Shown here piece after piece: positions 8,817 through 18,344 of a stretch of 64,000 bases of DNA. Each line of letters opens with the position of its first letter. The first letter of the stretch is position 1. Source of the DNA: Microbacterium sp. SYP-A9085 (GTDB lineage: Bacteria > Actinomycetota > Actinomycetes > Actinomycetales > Microbacteriaceae); assembly GCF_009649635.1 (NCBI RefSeq), contig NZ_WJII01000004.1:62001-126000 (forward strand), given 5' to 3'. The translations under genes and the position numbers were made by a program. A model generated the notes under the pieces. The model did no database searches. It was not told the DNA's origin and was given only the letters and a program-made list of their open reading frames with translations.

Positions 8817-10939
8817 GCGTCTCCGAGGAGGTTCTCGACGCCGTCGCGGCGGGCGCGTACCACGCCCCGCATGACGTGCTGGGACTGCGCCCGGATGCCA
8901 CCGGCGGCGGGACCGTGCGAGTGCGCCGGCCCCTCGCGCAGACCGTGACCGCGGTGTTCGCCGACGGAGCGCGCGTCCCGCTCGCCCACCGGCGCGCCGG
9001 CATCTGGGAGGGCCGGTGGACCGGCACCGTCCGCCCGTACGTCGTGGAGACGACGTACCCGGACGGCCCCGGGTTCACCGCCGACGATCCCTACCGGCAC
9101 CTGCCCACGCTCGGCGAGCTCGATCTGCACCTCATCGCCGAGGGCCGGCACGAGCGCCTCTGGGAGGTCCTCGGCGCGCACGTCCGCGAGGATGCCGGCG
9201 TCGTCGGCACGGCGTTCGCCGTGTGGGCTCCGCACGCCCGTGCCGTGCGCGTGGTGGGCGACTTCAACGCCTGGGACGGCGCCGGACACGCGATGCGGTC
9301 GCTGGGCGCCAGCGGCGTCTGGGAGCTGTTCGCCCCGGATGCCGGGGAGGGCACCGTCTACAAGTATGAGATCCTCTCCGCCGACGGCCCCTGGCTTCTG
9401 AAGGCGGACCCGATGGCGCAGCGCGCGGAGACGCCGCCGGCGACGGGATCGGTGGTGACCGTCTCCCACCACACCTGGTCCGACGGCGAATGGATCGCGG
9501 CACGGGCGGCGGCGCAGCCGGTCGCGCAGCCGATGTCGGTGTACGAGCTGCACGTGGGCTCGTGGCGGCCCGGCCTCGGCTACCGTGACCTGGCGGCACC
9601 GCTCATCGAGCATGTGCACCGCCTCGGCTTCACCCATGTGGAGTTCATGCCGCTCGCGGAGCACCCGTTCGGCGGCTCGTGGGGTTATCAGGTCAGCGGC
9701 TACTACGCGCCCACGAGCCGGTTCGGCGCACCCGACGACCTGCGGCATCTCATCGACGAGCTGCACCGCGCCGGGATCGGTGTGATCCTGGACTGGGTGC
9801 CCGGCCACTTCCCGAAAGACGCTTTCGCGCTCGGCCGTTTCGACGGGCGGCCCGTATACGAGCATCCCGACCCGCGCCGCGGCGAGCATCGCGACTGGGG
9901 CACGTACATCTTCGACTACGGCCGCAATGAGGTGCGCGGCTTCCTGGTCGCCAACGCGCTGTACTGGCTGCATGAGTTCCACGTCGACGGGCTGCGGGTC
10001 GACGCCGTCGCCTCGATGCTGTACCTGGACTACTCGCGCGCCGACGGCGAATGGGAGCCGAACATCCACGGTGGGCGGGAGAACCTCGAGGCCATCCGAT
10101 TCCTGCAGGAGGTCGACGCCACGGCGTACCGGCTGTATCCGGGCATCGTGATGATCGCCGAGGAGTCCACGAGCTTCGCGGGCGTGACGGCGCCCACCGA
10201 GCGCGGCGGGCTGGGGTTCGGGTTCAAATGGAACATGGGCTGGATGAACGACGCGCTCGTGTACATCCAGCGCGACCCGCTGTACCGGAGGCATCACGCC
10301 GGCGACCTCTCGTTCTCGTTCGCGTACGCCTTCAGCGAGAACTTCGTCCTGCCGATCAGCCACGACGAGGTCGTGCACGGCAAAGGCAGCCTCCTCGCGA
10401 AGATGCCCGGCGACCACGAGCGCAAGCTCGCCGGCATGCGCGGTTTCCTCGCGTACATGTGGGCGCATCCCGGCAAGCAGCTGCTGTTCATGGGGCAGGA
10501 GTTCGGACAGCTGTCGGAGTGGTCCGAATCCCGGGGTTTGGACTGGTGGCTGCTCGACCAGCCCAGCCACCGCCGGCTGCAGGAGTTCGTCGGCGCGCTG
10601 AACCGTGCCTACGCCGCCACCCCGGCGCTGTGGCGGCGGGATGCCGATCCCGACGCGTTCGCCCACCTGGGCGCTCCGCAGTGGGACCCCGATGTGCTCG
10701 CGTTCAGTCGCCGGGACGGCGACGCGACCCTCGTGGCGGTGTGCAACTTCTCCGGCGCCGCTCTCGACGGCTATGAGCTGGACCTGCCGCACGGCGGCCG
10801 GTGGCGTCAGGTGCTGAACACGGATGCCGCTGAATACGGCGGCTCCGGGGTGGGCAACCTCGGTGAGGTCACCGCGGACCCGGCCGGGCGGGCGGTCATG
10901 GTGCTGCCGGCGCTGGCCGTGCTCTGGCTCGCGGACTGA
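8813..10939 (+). CDS. glgB: 1,4-alpha-glucan branching enzyme GlgB
   Basis: 708 residues from the GTG that overlaps the glgE stop (GTGA). An N-terminal module and a CBM48 segment ([20 protein letters not shown]) precede the GH13 barrel, with [18 protein letters not shown] holding the nucleophile Asp, [10 protein letters not shown] the acid/base Glu and [14 protein letters not shown] the third acidic residue. The enzyme introduces alpha-1,6 branches into the glucan extended by GlgE. An in-frame extension 27 codons upstream, lying inside glgE, was rejected because the coupled GTG is the better start. Confidence 0.96.
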   Translation: MSVSEEVLDAVAAGAYHAPHDVLGLRPDATGGGTVRVRRPLAQTVTAVFADGARVPLAHRRAGIWEGRWTGTVRPYVVETTYPDGPGFTADDPYRHLPTLGELDLHLIAEGRHERLWEVLGAHVREDAGVVGTAFAVWAPHARAVRVVGDFNAWDGAGHAMRSLGASGVWELFAPDAGEGTVYKYEILSADGPWLLKADPMAQRAETPPATGSVVTVSHHTWSDGEWIAARAAAQPVAQPMSVYELHVGSWRPGLGYRDLAAPLIEHVHRLGFTHVEFMPLAEHPFGGSWGYQVSGYYAPTSRFGAPDDLRHLIDELHRAGIGVILDWVPGHFPKDAFALGRFDGRPVYEHPDPRRGEHRDWGTYIFDYGRNEVRGFLVANALYWLHEFHVDGLRVDAVASMLYLDYSRADGEWEPNIHGGRENLEAIRFLQEVDATAYRLYPGIVMIAEESTSFAGVTAPTERGGLGFGFKWNMGWMNDALVYIQRDPLYRRHHAGDLSFSFAYAFSENFVLPISHDEVVHGKGSLLAKMPGDHERKLAGMRGFLAYMWAHPGKQLLFMGQEFGQLSEWSESRGLDWWLLDQPSHRRLQEFVGALNRAYAATPALWRRDADPDAFAHLGAPQWDPDVLAFSRRDGDATLVAVCNFSGAALDGYELDLPHGGRWRQVLNTDAAEYGGSGVGNLGEVTADPAGRAVMVLPALAVLWLAD

Positions 10940-10966
10940 CCGAAGACCGGCCGCGGCTCGGCGTTG

Positions 10967-11893
10967 TCAGAACAGCAGCGACGCCAGCCGGCGTCGCGCG
11001 TCGCCGACGCGCGGGTCGGCGTCGCCGACGAGCCCGAACAGCTCCACGAGTCGCTCCCGGACGGCGACCCGCTCGTCGCCGTCGACGGCGGCGAACAGGT
11101 CCAGCAGCCGTCCGAACGCGTCCTCGACGTGACCGCCCGCGACATCCAGGTCGGCGACCGTCAGCTGTGCGGCCACATCCCGCGGTGCTGCCGCGGCGGC
11201 ATCCCGCACCGCACCGGCGTCGACGCCCTCGACCCGCTGCAGGAGCCGCACCTGGCCGAGGCCGGCGCGGGCATCCTCGTCGCCCGGGTTCTCCGCGAGG
11301 GCCCGCTCGTATGCGTCGGCGGCGCGGGCATAGTCTCCGGCCTCGATGGCCGCGTACGCCTCCGCATGCAGCGGCGGCAGCGGGGGCTCGGCCGGCTCGG
11401 CGCCGGGCTCCTCGGTACCCGCGTCGACGGACCCGGTCACGCCGTTCTGCGCCGCGACCTGCAGTAACTGGTCGAACACCTCGCGCACCTGCTGCTCGGG
11501 CACGGCACCGGTGAACAGCGGAACCGGCTGCCCGGCGATCAGCGCCACCACCATCGGGATCGACTGCGCCCGGAAGCCCTGCGCGAGCTGCGGGTTCGCG
11601 TCGACGTCGACCATTGCCAGCACGACCCGGCCGGCGAGCTCGATGACGACCTTCTCCAGGATCGGGCTGAGCTGCTTGCACGGCCCGCACCATTCCGCCC
11701 ACAGGTCGACGACCACGGGGACGGTGCGCGACAGCTCGAGCACCTGCGGGAACGTCGCGTCGGTGACGTCCACCACAAGCCCGCCGGATGCGGGAGGTGC
11801 CCCGTCGGTGGCGGGCGGCGCCGCCGGGCGGTTGCGCAGCCCGGACAGGTCGACCGCACCGCGCAGCACGGCACCGGGATTGGGCTGACTCAT
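10967..11893 (-). CDS. thioredoxin-fold co-chaperone, YbbN/CnoX-like, with TPR region
   Basis: 308 residues. A thioredoxin domain (about 50-150) retains the redox motif WAEWCGPCKQLSPIL; after about residue 185 come helical TPR-like repeats (YAAIEAGDYARAADAYERAL, then GLGQVRLL). This matches the YbbN (CnoX) family, which escorts unfolded or oxidised proteins to chaperonins; E. coli CnoX lacks the CxxC pair while this one keeps it, so it may also be redox-active. The start overlaps the upstream membrane-protein stop by ATGA, indicating coupled translation. Confidence 0.85.
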   Translation of the reverse strand: MSQPNPGAVLRGAVDLSGLRNRPAAPPATDGAPPASGGLVVDVTDATFPQVLELSRTVPVVVDLWAEWCGPCKQLSPILEKVVIELAGRVVLAMVDVDANPQLAQGFRAQSIPMVVALIAGQPVPLFTGAVPEQQVREVFDQLLQVAAQNGVTGSVDAGTEEPGAEPAEPPLPPLHAEAYAAIEAGDYARAADAYERALAENPGDEDARAGLGQVRLLQRVEGVDAGAVRDAAAAAPRDVAAQLTVADLDVAGGHVEDAFGRLLDLFAAVDGDERVAVRERLVELFGLVGDADPRVGDARRRLASLLF

Positions 11894-13677
11894 TTGCTGA
11901 CCACCTTCGCACCGAGGATGTTGGACGAATAGCCGAGCAGCCGGATCTTCGCGTCCCCGGCGCCGACGCCCGGGACGTAGAAGAAGAGCTGATCGCTGTA
12001 TGTCGTGATGAACCCGGTCTGAGACTCCTTGACGCCGGTGAGCGCCTTCACCCGGGGGTTGTTCTCGAGCTTGACCACAGCCTCCCTGTTCGTCGGCTTG
12101 GCCGTCTCCGTCTCGTTGACGGTGACCGCCACTATCGCCCCGGACTCCAGAGTGGCCAGTGCCAGCGGCGCCTGACTGCCGGCCGCTGCGGCGAACGTGA
12201 GCCGGCCCGTCTTGGACGCGGTCTTGTTGAACTCCGCGAGCTGCTCGTTCCGCTTGGCCGCCACCCCGGCGAGGAAGACGTCGTTCGCGGTGTCGAACTC
12301 CGCCGCGTGCGCGCTCTTGTCACCCTTGTCGATCACGTCGGCGTACGCCGCCGCGATGCCGCCCGGCGGCATGACCAGGAACGACGAATCCGGCTGCACC
12401 GCGGTCGCCCCGACATACGCGGGCGCCACCTCAGGAAGCCGCTCCGCTTCCAGCTGCCCGACGTAGGACAGCTTGTACGGCGACCACGGATCCTTCTGCG
12501 CGATCATCATGACGTTCGAGGTCACCGTATCGGCCGACTTCTGCTCGGCGATCAGCATCACCATGCGGGGCCAACCCTCGTACGCCTGCGGCAGGACGAC
12601 CTTCAACCCACCGGCGGGGATCGCGGGAAGAGCCGCCTCCTTGGCGATTTTGCCGCGCAGCGTGTAGTTCGTCCGCCGCTCGGCGAGGGCGGCGCCGTCC
12701 AGCCGGGTCGCGGCCAGCGCGGCGTCGTTGCCGTCGTCGGCCTTCGCGACCGTTCCGGCGATGTGCGAGAGGATGCGCTCGGCCTGCGGCTGCGTGACGG
12801 CCGGAGGCTGCACGCTGCCGGGGTCGACGACGGTCGCGGTGGGGGTGGGCGTGGGCGTGGTGCCCAGCTGCGGCCACGCGTCGGCGGAGCATCCCGCGAA
12901 CAGCAGCGACGAGACGGCGAGCACCGGGATCACAGCGAACGAGCGCCGTCGGCCGGTCACCGCGCGCGTGCGGGTCCTGCCGGCGCTGATCACGCCCTTG
13001 TCCGAGGCCTCCACGGAGAGGTCCACGGATTCGGTCTCCGGCAGAGGCGGGAGAGCCTTCCGGCGCGGCCCGCGGGAGCGGCGCAGCCGGCGGATGCCGA
13101 GGATGTACAGGAAGACGCCGATGGCCATCAGGATGCCACCGCCGACGATGAGGGGCCCCGCCCACGGGGTCGCCGTCTGCAGCGGCCACGTCACGGAGAC
13201 CCGGGCCGGCGCGGGCTGAGTGCCGTCGGTGGCGACGAGCACGCTCATCGTCGCCGGCAGCTGCAGGTGCTGGATGAGGATGTCGTCCTGCGTGAACTGG
13301 TCGAGCCACAGGTCGGACCCCGCCGGGTTGCGGTGCTGCGCCTGGGCTGCGTCGGTCGGCTCGACGACGGTGGATGTCACGTGGTGCGCGCCGTCCAGTG
13401 TGACGGCGGTGTACTCGGCGTCGGCGAGCCAGGCCTTGAGGTCGTCGGTGCGGCCGTACGCTGCGAAGATAGTGCCCTCGGCGGCGGCGCGCAGCGTCTG
13501 CGAGCCGGTGTGGCGGTTCAGTACGGCTCCGTCAATCAGCGTGTAGGAGGTATCGGCGGTCCCCGTGATCGCCGTCGTCTCGCTCTTCGGACCCTGGAAC
13601 ACGGTCCGCTGTGCGATGCCGGTCGCGATCATCAGAGCGGCCAGCACGAAGGCGGCCACAGCCCATACGAAGCGCAC
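11890..13677 (-). CDS. multi-span envelope protein with an internal lipobox-like motif, function unknown
   Basis: 595 residues from a GTG with GGGAGGA just upstream. Segment 1 (4-22) is an N-terminal membrane anchor, then ~150 residues probably outside, a second helix (174-194), a basic cytoplasmic stretch containing RTRTRAVTGRRR, and a third hydrophobic segment (246-262) ending SSLLFAGC with Cys263. That third segment has the shape of a complete lipoprotein signal (basic n-region, h-region, lipobox), followed by a Thr/Pro linker and a ~320-residue exported domain. I do not recognise the family. It is coupled to the YbbN-like gene by an ATGA overlap. Confidence 0.8.
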   Translation of the reverse strand: MRFVWAVAAFVLAALMIATGIAQRTVFQGPKSETTAITGTADTSYTLIDGAVLNRHTGSQTLRAAAEGTIFAAYGRTDDLKAWLADAEYTAVTLDGAHHVTSTVVEPTDAAQAQHRNPAGSDLWLDQFTQDDILIQHLQLPATMSVLVATDGTQPAPARVSVTWPLQTATPWAGPLIVGGGILMAIGVFLYILGIRRLRRSRGPRRKALPPLPETESVDLSVEASDKGVISAGRTRTRAVTGRRRSFAVIPVLAVSSLLFAGCSADAWPQLGTTPTPTPTATVVDPGSVQPPAVTQPQAERILSHIAGTVAKADDGNDAALAATRLDGAALAERRTNYTLRGKIAKEAALPAIPAGGLKVVLPQAYEGWPRMVMLIAEQKSADTVTSNVMMIAQKDPWSPYKLSYVGQLEAERLPEVAPAYVGATAVQPDSSFLVMPPGGIAAAYADVIDKGDKSAHAAEFDTANDVFLAGVAAKRNEQLAEFNKTASKTGRLTFAAAAGSQAPLALATLESGAIVAVTVNETETAKPTNREAVVKLENNPRVKALTGVKESQTGFITTYSDQLFFYVPGVGAGDAKIRLLGYSSNILGAKVVSK

Positions 13678-13858
13678 GAATGTATCCTCCCGGCCCACGA
13701 CGGCACGATCGGGGCGAATGACTCGACGTTCCAGACTAGCGAAGAAGACCTGTGTGGCGCCCGGGAGGGTCGCTGGTGGGTCGTCGCCGTCGGGGAAAGT
13801 ATCCTGACGGCACGGCGCGCGGATGTCGCGGTCGGCCGTGGACAGGCGAGGAGTCCCG

Positions 13859-14920
13859 ATGAAGGTGCAGAATCCGTTCCGGATCGCGTTCGTCGCGACC
13901 CTGGGCGTCGGACTCGGTCTCCTGCTCATCGGCAGCATCCAGACGCTGTCCACGATCCTGCTCTACATCGGCACGGCGCTGTTCCTGTCCTTGGGCCTGG
14001 AGCCGGTCGTGGCGTTCCTCGTGCGCCGCCGGCTGCCCCGGTGGGCGGCCGTGCTGGTGACGATCCTCCTGGTGCTGGCGGTGTTCGCCGGGATAGTGCT
14101 GCTGATAGTCCCGACGATCGTCAGCCAGATCTCGCAGCTGGTGCAGGCGATCCAGACGTTCCTGCAGGACACGGCGCTCTCGCTCGTGGACGTGAAGCAC
14201 TGGATCCACTCCGTGTTCCCGGCGATCCAGGAGTCGGCGGTGGACGACGCCATCGCCAACGCGCAGAAGTGGCTGCTCGCGAACTGGGGGTCGATCACCG
14301 GCGGCGTGATCAACGTCGGCATCGCGTTCTTCGGCGGGCTGTTCGGGGCGTTCATCGTGCTGATCCTCACCATCTACTTCACCGCGTCCACCCCGTCCCT
14401 GAAGGGCGCGGTGTACCAGCTGGTCCCCGCGTCGAAGCGGCCCCGCTTCATCGACCTGGCCGAGCAGATCACGGACTCGGTCGGCTACTACGTGATGGGG
14501 CAAGTCACGCTGGGCCTGATCAACGGCATCCTGAGCTCGATCTTCCTGTCGGTCATCCATGCGCCATTCCCCGCGGTGCTGGCCGTGATCGCGTTCTTCT
14601 TCTCGCTGATCCCGCTGGTGGGCACGCTGACGGGTTCGGCGATCATCGTCCTGACGTGCCTCATCCCGGGGCTCGGCAGTCCCACAACGGCGCTCATCGC
14701 CGCCGTCTACTACCTCATCTACATGCAGCTCGAGGCATACGTCATCTCACCGCGGATCATGAACCGGGCGGTTTCCGTGCCCGGGGCGGTCGTCGTGGTC
14801 GCCGCGCTGGCCGGCGGATCGCTGCTGGGGCTGCTGGGCGCGCTCATCGCCATCCCGGTCGCCGCCAGCATCCTGATCATCTACCGGCAGGTCGTGATCC
14901 CTCGGCAGAATGAGCGCTGA
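13859..14920 (+). CDS. AI-2E family transporter (PerM-like exporter)
   Basis: 353 residues from ATG 13859, chosen because AGGAG (13849-13853) precedes it. About eight membrane segments are evident: three near the N-terminus, a central amphipathic region (VSQISQLVQAIQTFLQ), then the conserved C-terminal block TDSVGYYVMGQVTLGLINGI, FSLIPLVGTLTGS and ISPRIMNRAVSVPGAVVV. Family members include TqsA (AI-2 export) and Na+/H+ antiporters; the substrate here is unknown. A TATCCT at 13799-13804 may be its -10 box. It diverges from the envelope gene and converges with the hydrolase gene. Confidence 0.9.
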   Translation: MKVQNPFRIAFVATLGVGLGLLLIGSIQTLSTILLYIGTALFLSLGLEPVVAFLVRRRLPRWAAVLVTILLVLAVFAGIVLLIVPTIVSQISQLVQAIQTFLQDTALSLVDVKHWIHSVFPAIQESAVDDAIANAQKWLLANWGSITGGVINVGIAFFGGLFGAFIVLILTIYFTASTPSLKGAVYQLVPASKRPRFIDLAEQITDSVGYYVMGQVTLGLINGILSSIFLSVIHAPFPAVLAVIAFFFSLIPLVGTLTGSAIIVLTCLIPGLGSPTTALIAAVYYLIYMQLEAYVISPRIMNRAVSVPGAVVVVAALAGGSLLGLLGALIAIPVAASILIIYRQVVIPRQNER

Positions 14921-14929
14921 CGCCGCCGC

Positions 14930-15637
14930 CTATTCCCACGTTGTCGGCAGCGGGAGCGCCGACGGGTTCACCGCGGCGACGATCTCACTGAGAACTCGGC
15001 GGGTCTGGTTCTCCCCCACCCAGAGGTGGCGCCCGCCGTCGACCGCGATGACGTCGGCGTGCCCGATCGCGGCGAACCGTTCCCGCGCCTGCGCAGGTCG
15101 CAGGTAGTCATCGTGCTCGGGGATCAGCGCCACCACGGGACGCGGGTCGCCCGCCCAGGCGGCGAGCTCCGCGTCGCTGGTGCGGTGCAGCGGCGGGGAG
15201 AGCAGGATGATCCCGTCCACGGGGTGGGAGCGCCCGTGCCGCAGAGCGACCTCGGTGCCGAACGACCATCCCACCAGCCACGGATGCGGCAGGCGGCGCT
15301 GCGCCACCAGGTCCATCGCGGCGGCGAGATCCCGTCTCTCCGCCTCTCCCCCGTCGAACGTCCCCTCGCTCGTTCCCCGCGGCGAGGTTGTGCCGCGGGT
15401 GTTGAACCGCAGCACCGCGAGGTCGGCCAGGGCGGGCAGGCGCGCGGCGGCCTTGCGGATGATGTGGGAGTCCATGAAGCCGCCCGCGGTGGGCAGCGGG
15501 TGCAGCGTGACGAGCGTCGCGACGGGGTCGCGGTCCATGGGTAGGGCGAGCTCACCGACCAGCGTCAGATCGTCCGACGTGTGCAGCTCGATGTCCTCGC
15601 GCCGTGCGGGCAGCAGGACCGGTCCGCGGATCTCCAT
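14930..15637 (-). CDS. alpha/beta-fold hydrolase (dienelactone-hydrolase-like)
   Basis: 235 residues. The segments TLVTLHPLPTAGGFMDSHII and LRFNTRGTTSPRGTSEG build the oxyanion-hole side, GWSFGTE is the nucleophile elbow (GxSxG), PEHDDYLRP carries the acid region and DGGRHLWVGE the catalytic His. The substrate is unknown. The start ATG abuts the stop of the upstream small zinc protein (TGAATG with no gap), so the genes form an operon with the muralytic-type gene ahead of them. Its own stop lies ten bases from that of the convergent AI-2E gene. Confidence 0.85.
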   Translation of the reverse strand: MEIRGPVLLPARREDIELHTSDDLTLVGELALPMDRDPVATLVTLHPLPTAGGFMDSHIIRKAAARLPALADLAVLRFNTRGTTSPRGTSEGTFDGGEAERRDLAAAMDLVAQRRLPHPWLVGWSFGTEVALRHGRSHPVDGIILLSPPLHRTSDAELAAWAGDPRPVVALIPEHDDYLRPAQARERFAAIGHADVIAVDGGRHLWVGENQTRRVLSEIVAAVNPSALPLPTTWE

Positions 15638-15922
15638 TCAATACACCTTCCAGCAGTGCGTGTGCCAATGACGGCGTGCGGCGAGGTCCGCCGCGTCGCC
15701 GAGGACGCCGTCGGCGCGCCACACGACGACGTGTGCGACCCCGGCCTCGATCGTCCCGCCGCATCCCGGGCAGGTGTAGGTCTTCTCCGCGTGGCCGGCC
15801 GCGACCGGCTGCACGATCCATTCACTGCCGCGCCGGACCTCGGAGTGTTTGAAGCCCGCCAGGAACCGATCGAACGAGTCGCCGCGCGGAGGGTCGGGGC
15901 GCCGCCGGTGAGACCGGGGCAT
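15638..15922 (-). CDS. small zinc-ribbon-like conserved protein
   Basis: 94 residues, rich in Arg at the N-terminus. CPGCGG in the middle and HWHTHCW at the C-terminus suggest one zinc site (two Cys plus His/Cys). Actinobacterial homologues are often labelled ATP/GTP-binding protein without evidence and have no P-loop; none is seen here. It lies four bases after the muralytic-type gene and directly before the hydrolase gene, so all three are probably co-transcribed. Confidence 0.75.
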   Translation of the reverse strand: MPRSHRRRPDPPRGDSFDRFLAGFKHSEVRRGSEWIVQPVAAGHAEKTYTCPGCGGTIEAGVAHVVVWRADGVLGDAADLAARRHWHTHCWKVY

Positions 15923-15926
15923 CCGC

Positions 15927-16652
15927 TCAATACCAGCCGGTGGACTGCGAGTGGCCCCACGCGCCGCAGGGGGTGCCGTACCGGCCGCTGACGTAGCCGA
16001 GGCCCCAGGTGATCTGGGTCGCGGGGTTCGTGGCCCAGTCGGCGCCGGCGGAGGCCATCTTACTGCCGGGCAATGCCTGCGGGATGCCGTACGCCCCGCT
16101 CCCGGAGTTGTACGCGTTCACCCGCCATCCGGACTCGCGCTTCCACAGCGCCACGAGGCAGGAGAACTCGCCGTCGCTCCACCCGCGCGCCTTGACCATG
16201 TCGTACGCGATGGCCTGCGCGGTGCCCGGGTTCGGGGCGACGAACGGCACGCTGAACGATGCCGCCCGCCCCTCGACCGCCACCGGGTTCTGGCGCAGGC
16301 GGGGCTTGACGACAGCGCCGTAGCTGTCACGGTCCAGCGACGCGGGCGACGCCGTGACCCGCGAGGCCACCTCAACGGTCTGCGCATCCCCGAGCGCGCT
16401 GGCGTACAGGGTGACGGCGGGGGTGACTTCGGCGCTTGCGCGCAACGAGATGGCGGTGCCGAGCGGGCTCAGGTAGGCCGCCGCCATGCCGACGACAGCG
16501 AAAACGGCGAAGCCCGCCATGACGCCGCGGCCGCGCCTGAACCGGGTCGGCCGCGGATGCTTCGGAGCCCGGGATGCCGCTGCCGCCGCCTTCAGGTCGC
16601 GGCGGAGCATCGCGCGGGAGGCCTCGGGTGTCATCTCGGTGCCGGAAGTCAC
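15927..16652 (-). CDS. membrane-anchored lytic-transglycosylase-like protein
   Basis: 241 residues from a GTG. A basic N-terminal cytoplasmic tail (~45 residues) leads to one membrane helix (VMAGFAVFAVVGMAAAYL), a spacer and a C-terminal SLT-like domain: CLVALWKRESGWRVNAYN (catalytic Glu in the RESGW context), SGSGAYGIPQALPGSKMA, TQITWGLGYVSGRYGTPCGAW. This is the actinobacterial aggregation-promoting-factor/transglycosylase C-terminal domain, expected to cleave peptidoglycan glycan strands outside the membrane. A TAGACT box lies ten bases upstream of the GTG. Confidence 0.85.
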   Translation of the reverse strand: MTSGTEMTPEASRAMLRRDLKAAAAASRAPKHPRPTRFRRGRGVMAGFAVFAVVGMAAAYLSPLGTAISLRASAEVTPAVTLYASALGDAQTVEVASRVTASPASLDRDSYGAVVKPRLRQNPVAVEGRAASFSVPFVAPNPGTAQAIAYDMVKARGWSDGEFSCLVALWKRESGWRVNAYNSGSGAYGIPQALPGSKMASAGADWATNPATQITWGLGYVSGRYGTPCGAWGHSQSTGWY

Positions 16653-16710
16653 AGTGTGCCAGAGTCTACCGTCGCCCCGGGGCCGGCGCCATCTCCGGTG
16701 CGGCGGTTCG

Positions 16711-17298
16711 TCAGCCGACGGCCAGCATGACGTCGACCACGGCGTCCAGTACCGCGTCCACCTGCGCCTCGCGGTAGCCGCCGCGCTGCATGCGGAACGC
16801 GACCGTGCGCACCTGCTCGACCGTCACCGGCCGCCCCTCCGCCAGGAACGCCGCAACCTTGTCCGCGACGATGTCGACCTCTTCGACGCGGTACCCGTAG
16901 CCGAGTCCGCGGACGCGGTCGAAGCGCCGGCCGGGATCGCGGCTGAGCCGGTCCAGGATCTCCTGCGCACGCTCACGGGTCCGCCCGATCCACTCGCCAG
17001 TACCGGCGTGAGCGAGCGCCCGCTCCCGCTCCCGGACCGCGAAAGCGTCCTCCACGCGGGCGAGCGCGGCATCCACCGCCTCCGGCCGGTAGCCACGGCG
17101 CACGAGCGGGAACGCGACCGCCCGGACGTCGGAGGCCGCCAGGGACGCGGCATCCGGGTCCTCCTCGAACGCCGCCCGCGCCCGATCCAGGAACGCGTCG
17201 ACGATCTTGGCGTCGTAGCCCCTCTCGCGACGGGATGTCAGGGGGAAGCGCGGCGAGGCCGCGGCGGGGCGGCGGGATTCGGGGGAACGGGTCGTCAT
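16711..17298 (-). CDS. DivIVA-domain repeat protein
   Basis: 195 residues from an ATG overlapping the cdsA stop (ATGA). Four copies of a short motif are visible: RGYDAKIVDAFLDRA, RGYRPEAVDAALARVE, LGYGYRVEEVDIVADKV and GGYREAQVDAVLDAV, each the G-Y-x-x-x-x-V-D core of the DivIVA membrane-curvature-sensing N-terminal region. A classical DivIVA has one such motif plus long coiled coils; here the motifs alternate with short helical linkers. It probably acts at the membrane or pole in connection with lipid synthesis (coupled to cdsA), but this is inference. Confidence 0.8.
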   Translation of the reverse strand: MTTRSPESRRPAAASPRFPLTSRRERGYDAKIVDAFLDRARAAFEEDPDAASLAASDVRAVAFPLVRRGYRPEAVDAALARVEDAFAVRERERALAHAGTGEWIGRTRERAQEILDRLSRDPGRRFDRVRGLGYGYRVEEVDIVADKVAAFLAEGRPVTVEQVRTVAFRMQRGGYREAQVDAVLDAVVDVMLAVG

Positions 17299-18335
17299 TG
17301 CGTCACCAAGGGGGTCAGGAGGTAGTACAGGGCCAGCGCGGCGCCGGCGGAGGGGAGGATGGAGTCCAGACGGTCCAGGACGCCGCCGTGACCGGGAAGC
17401 CACGAGCTCATGTCCTTGATGCCGAGGTCACGTTTGATCATGGACTCGCCGAGGTCGCCGACGGTGGCGGTGGCGAGGATCACGGCGCCGATCAACAGGC
17501 CGGTCCCCCACGGCAGGTGCAGCATGAGGGCGGCCAGCAGGACGCCGGCCACGAGGGCTGCCAGCACCGCACCGGCGAAGCCCTCCCACGTCTTCTTCGG
17601 GCTTATCCGCGGCGCCATGGGGTGCTTGCCGAGCGTCAGGCCGGTGGCGTAGGCGCCGGTGTCGGCGGCCGCGGCGATGATGATGAACGCGAGGACCCAC
17701 CATTCGCCGCGGTCCTGCCGCAGCAGGACCACGCACAGGCTCGCCAGGAACGGCACGTACAGCTGCACGAGCACGCCGGTGACCACGTCGTCCCACACGT
17801 CGGCGTAGCGTCGCCCGTCGCGTGCGACCATCTGCCCGAGCAGGCGCCAGACCACGACGACGGTGACGACGGCCCACAGCACGACCCAGTGCAGCCAGTC
17901 GCCGAAGAACCACGCCGACAGCAGCAGCGCGGCGGCGCCGAACAGCTGCGGGACGAGGTCGACGCGCCGGCCCGCCACCTGCAGCGCGCGCGTGAACTCG
18001 AAGACGCCGAGGATGGCTGCGGCGCCGGCGAGGATCAGGAAGACCGGCTTCCAGATGATCAGCGACGCTATCAGCACGGCGCCGATGGCCAGTCCGATCA
18101 GGATGGCGAGGATGAGGTCCCGCCCCGTGCGCTCCTTGAGCCGCTCGTTGGCCTCCTCGAAGTCCGCCCGGGTGCGGGCGACCTGGTTCTCGAACTCGCT
18201 GCGCGCCGCGCGCAGGTGTGCGTGCAGCACCGCGCTCGGGTCGCCGGCGGCATCGGCGGGGGGTGAGTCAGGGCGCGCTCGACGGTCCCGGCGACGCGAC
18301 CCGTCGCCCGGCGGCTGTGCGGACCCGTCCGTCAT
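17295..18335 (-). CDS. cdsA: phosphatidate cytidylyltransferase CdsA
   Basis: 346 residues: a hydrophilic N-terminal extension of ~80 residues with helical charged sequence, then about eight membrane helices. The C-terminal signature KRDLGIKDMSSWLPGHGG followed by VLDRLDSIL is diagnostic for CdsA, and SPKKTWEGFAG is conserved ahead of it. The enzyme makes CDP-diacylglycerol from phosphatidic acid and CTP, the precursor of all phospholipids. It follows frr by nine bases, the usual pyrH-frr-cdsA order. Confidence 0.95.
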   Translation of the reverse strand: MTDGSAQPPGDGSRRRDRRARPDSPPADAAGDPSAVLHAHLRAARSEFENQVARTRADFEEANERLKERTGRDLILAILIGLAIGAVLIASLIIWKPVFLILAGAAAILGVFEFTRALQVAGRRVDLVPQLFGAAALLLSAWFFGDWLHWVVLWAVVTVVVVWRLLGQMVARDGRRYADVWDDVVTGVLVQLYVPFLASLCVVLLRQDRGEWWVLAFIIIAAAADTGAYATGLTLGKHPMAPRISPKKTWEGFAGAVLAALVAGVLLAALMLHLPWGTGLLIGAVILATATVGDLGESMIKRDLGIKDMSSWLPGHGGVLDRLDSILPSAGAALALYYLLTPLVTQ

Positions 18336-18344
18336 GCGTCTTCC

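Noticed and set aside
8699-10792. Long open frame antisense to glgB
   Set aside because: Shadow of glgB; the opposite strand has clear GH13 motifs.
11788-14913. Frame of more than 1000 codons opposite the envelope gene and through the AI-2E gene
   Set aside because: No recognisable domain, His/Arg/Gly-rich, and it overlaps real genes on both strands.
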